DNA of 7,486 nucleotides from Anaerotignum sp. (GTDB lineage: Bacteria; Bacillota; Clostridia; Lachnospirales; Anaerotignaceae). The position numbers and the translations under genes were made by a program. Below are positions 6,412 through 7,486 of this stretch, in pieces (the first letter of the stretch is position 1; each line of letters opens with the position of its first letter). A model generated the notes under the pieces. That model did no database searches and had not been told where the DNA came from. It worked only from the letters and a program-made list of their open reading frames with translations. The stretch is taken from assembly GCA_017442465.1 (NCBI GenBank), contig JAFRZQ010000137.1, positions 1-7,486 of the forward strand, written 5' to 3'.

Positions 6412-6975
6412 ATGTCTCAGAATAAATATATTTTCCCCATGCCGGATACAGCTGCTGTTTATCTTGCCCAGGCACTAATGGAACTGATGGAAAAAAAATC
6501 TCTGGAAGAGATCTCTATCACCGAACTGACCAAAAAAGCCGGTGTTTCCCGCATGAGTTACTATCGCTCCTTTACGTCTAAACAACACATTCTGGAAGAA
6601 TACCTGCAGATCATCGTACAGATCTTCCGCAGCGAAGGCGAAAAAGCCGGATATCTGGGAAAGGAGCATGGCTATCTGCAGCTACTATATGCTTTCCGCT
6701 TTTTCCGCCATCATAAACGCTATGCTCTTTGTCTGCATAACGCCAACCTATCCTCTATCCTGCTGGATGGCCTGAATAAATATATGGATCAGTATATGAT
6801 CCCGCCTAAGGCTGATTTCCAGAAAAGATGCAAGACTTACGCCTATGCAGGGGCTTTGTATAACCTGTATATTCAATGGCTGAAGGATGACATGCAGGAA
6901 ACAGAAGAGACCATGGCAGAGATCACTTTCCGCATCATGTTTCCCCATTCAAAACTTCCATACGAAAAAAAATAA
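6412..6975 (+). CDS. TetR/AcrR-family transcriptional regulator
   Basis: A 187-residue protein. The N-terminal DNA-binding domain covers residues about 15-62, with the helix-turn-helix ISITELTKKAGVSRMSYYRSF at 35-55, a typical TetR recognition helix. The rest is helical ligand-binding and dimerisation sequence, rich in aromatic residues (FRFFRHHKRY, YAYAGALYNLYIQWL), and resembles the TetR_C_8 group common in Firmicutes. The start ATG has AGGAGG seven bases upstream. It follows the YheO-like gene by 53 bases with no terminator between, so the two are likely co-transcribed. Its stop codon is already part of the bidirectional terminator stem. The ligand and targets are unknown. Confidence 0.9.
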   Translation: MSQNKYIFPMPDTAAVYLAQALMELMEKKSLEEISITELTKKAGVSRMSYYRSFTSKQHILEEYLQIIVQIFRSEGEKAGYLGKEHGYLQLLYAFRFFRHHKRYALCLHNANLSSILLDGLNKYMDQYMIPPKADFQKRCKTYAYAGALYNLYIQWLKDDMQETEETMAEITFRIMFPHSKLPYEKK

Positions 6976-6996
6976 GAGTCCGAATGGACTCTTTTT
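6965..6996. terminator. Bidirectional rho-independent terminator between the TetR gene and trmD
   Basis: AAGAGTCC (6974-6981) pairs perfectly with GGACTCTT (6986-6993) around a GAAT loop. On the plus strand the stem runs into a T tract (6992-6996). On the minus strand it is followed by A and then eight T (6972-6965). It therefore serves both convergent genes, whose stop codons are only 23 bases apart. Confidence 0.92.
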
Positions 6997-6998
6997 GT

Positions 6999-7486
6999 TT
7001 ACGTATTCTCAATTTCGATCCCCTGTTCCTGCAGGAATTTCAGATCTTTTTTCGTCAGTTCTGCTGTTTTCAGGAGATCAGGGCGTTTTTTTGCAGTACG
7101 AAGCAATGCCTGTTCCCTGCGCCATTTTGCTACATTTCCGTGATGGCCGCTCAGAAGCACCTCTGGAACTTCCCTGCCCATGAACACGGGAGGACGGGTA
7201 TACTGCGGATATTCCAGAAGACCATCAGAGAAACTTTCATCCTCAAAGGATTCTTCCTTGCCCAATACACCAGGCACCAGACGGGAAACCGCATCAATGA
7301 TCGTGATCGCCGCCAGCTCGCCGCCGGTCAGAACGAAATCACCAAGGGAAATTTCATCTGTTACGATCTCTTCGATCAAACGTTCATCGATACCTTCATA
7401 ATGACCGCAGAGGAACACCAGATTTTCTTCCTGTGCCAGTTCTTCCGCAATACGCTGGGTAAAAGGTCTGCCCTGTGGGGTCATAA
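6999..7486 (-). CDS. trmD: tRNA (guanine-N1-)-methyltransferase TrmD, N-terminus cut by window edge
   Basis: This is the SPOUT methyltransferase that makes m1G37 in tRNAs with a G36G37 anticodon context, using S-adenosylmethionine and preventing +1 frameshifts. About 162 residues are present, roughly the C-terminal two thirds of a protein of about 240; the frame is open through the right edge. Counting from the visible methionine at 7484, the SAM-binding trefoil knot shows GHYEGIDER at 27-35 and ISLGDFVLTGGELAA at 45-59, followed by SRLVPGVLG at 67-75, LLEYPQYTRP at 89-98, then VLLSGHHGNVAKWR at 109-122. The C-terminal tRNA-binding part is complete. The gene usually sits in an rpsP-rimM-trmD-rplS cluster; here rplS does not follow and a terminator is reached immediately. 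Residue E83 lies where an Asp is usually found before SF. Confidence 0.97.
   Translation of the reverse strand, partial: MTPQGRPFTQRIAEELAQEENLVFLCGHYEGIDERLIEEIVTDEISLGDFVLTGGELAAITIIDAVSRLVPGVLGKEESFEDESFSDGLLEYPQYTRPPVFMGREVPEVLLSGHHGNVAKWRREQALLRTAKKRPDLLKTAELTKKDLKFLQEQGIEIENT

Overview
The window looks like chromosomal DNA of a strictly anaerobic, amino-acid-fermenting Firmicute of class Clostridia (Lachnospiraceae/Anaerotignum-like; the rank is an inference). The basis is a ferredoxin-dependent 2-oxoacid oxidoreductase operon, a type III glutamine synthetase, a Clostridia-style DUF6514-like small protein, strong GGAGG ribosome binding sites and moderate GC. Nothing points to a phage, plasmid, transposon or CRISPR locus.

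Layout. Positions 1-2441 (minus strand) hold an operon in transcription order: a P-loop ATPase of unknown role, a two-cluster ferredoxin-like delta subunit, the alpha subunit, and the beta subunit. The beta gene runs off the left edge, and a gamma subunit is expected beyond it. Together they encode a 2-oxoacid:ferredoxin oxidoreductase, most like the 2-oxoisovalerate (VOR) type. A consensus promoter at about 2619-2647 and a leader of roughly 170 nt precede the operon. Positions 2783-4891 (minus) encode glutamine synthetase III (glnN) as a single-gene unit, with a clear terminator behind it (2701-2749) and its own promoter at 4976-5004. That promoter has the same two hexamers and spacing as the oxidoreductase promoter. 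Positions 5114-5431 (minus) encode a 105-residue DUF6514-like protein with its own terminator.

A 264-base divergent intergenic region (5432-5695) carries promoter and operator-like repeats. It leads into a plus-strand pair of transcription regulators: a YheO/DauR-like PAS-HTH protein (5696-6358) and a TetR-family protein (6412-6975). The pair converges on the 3' part of trmD (6999-7486, minus, cut by the right edge), and one bidirectional terminator serves both.

How they work together. The oxidoreductase oxidatively decarboxylates 2-oxoacids from amino-acid transamination to acyl-CoA and reduced ferredoxin, while glutamine synthetase reassimilates ammonium. This is a sensible metabolic neighbourhood, but the terminators show separate transcription units. 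The targets of the two regulators are not visible. The least explained items are the ATPase that heads the oxidoreductase operon, its long leader, and the operator-like repeats between the DUF6514-like gene and the regulator pair.
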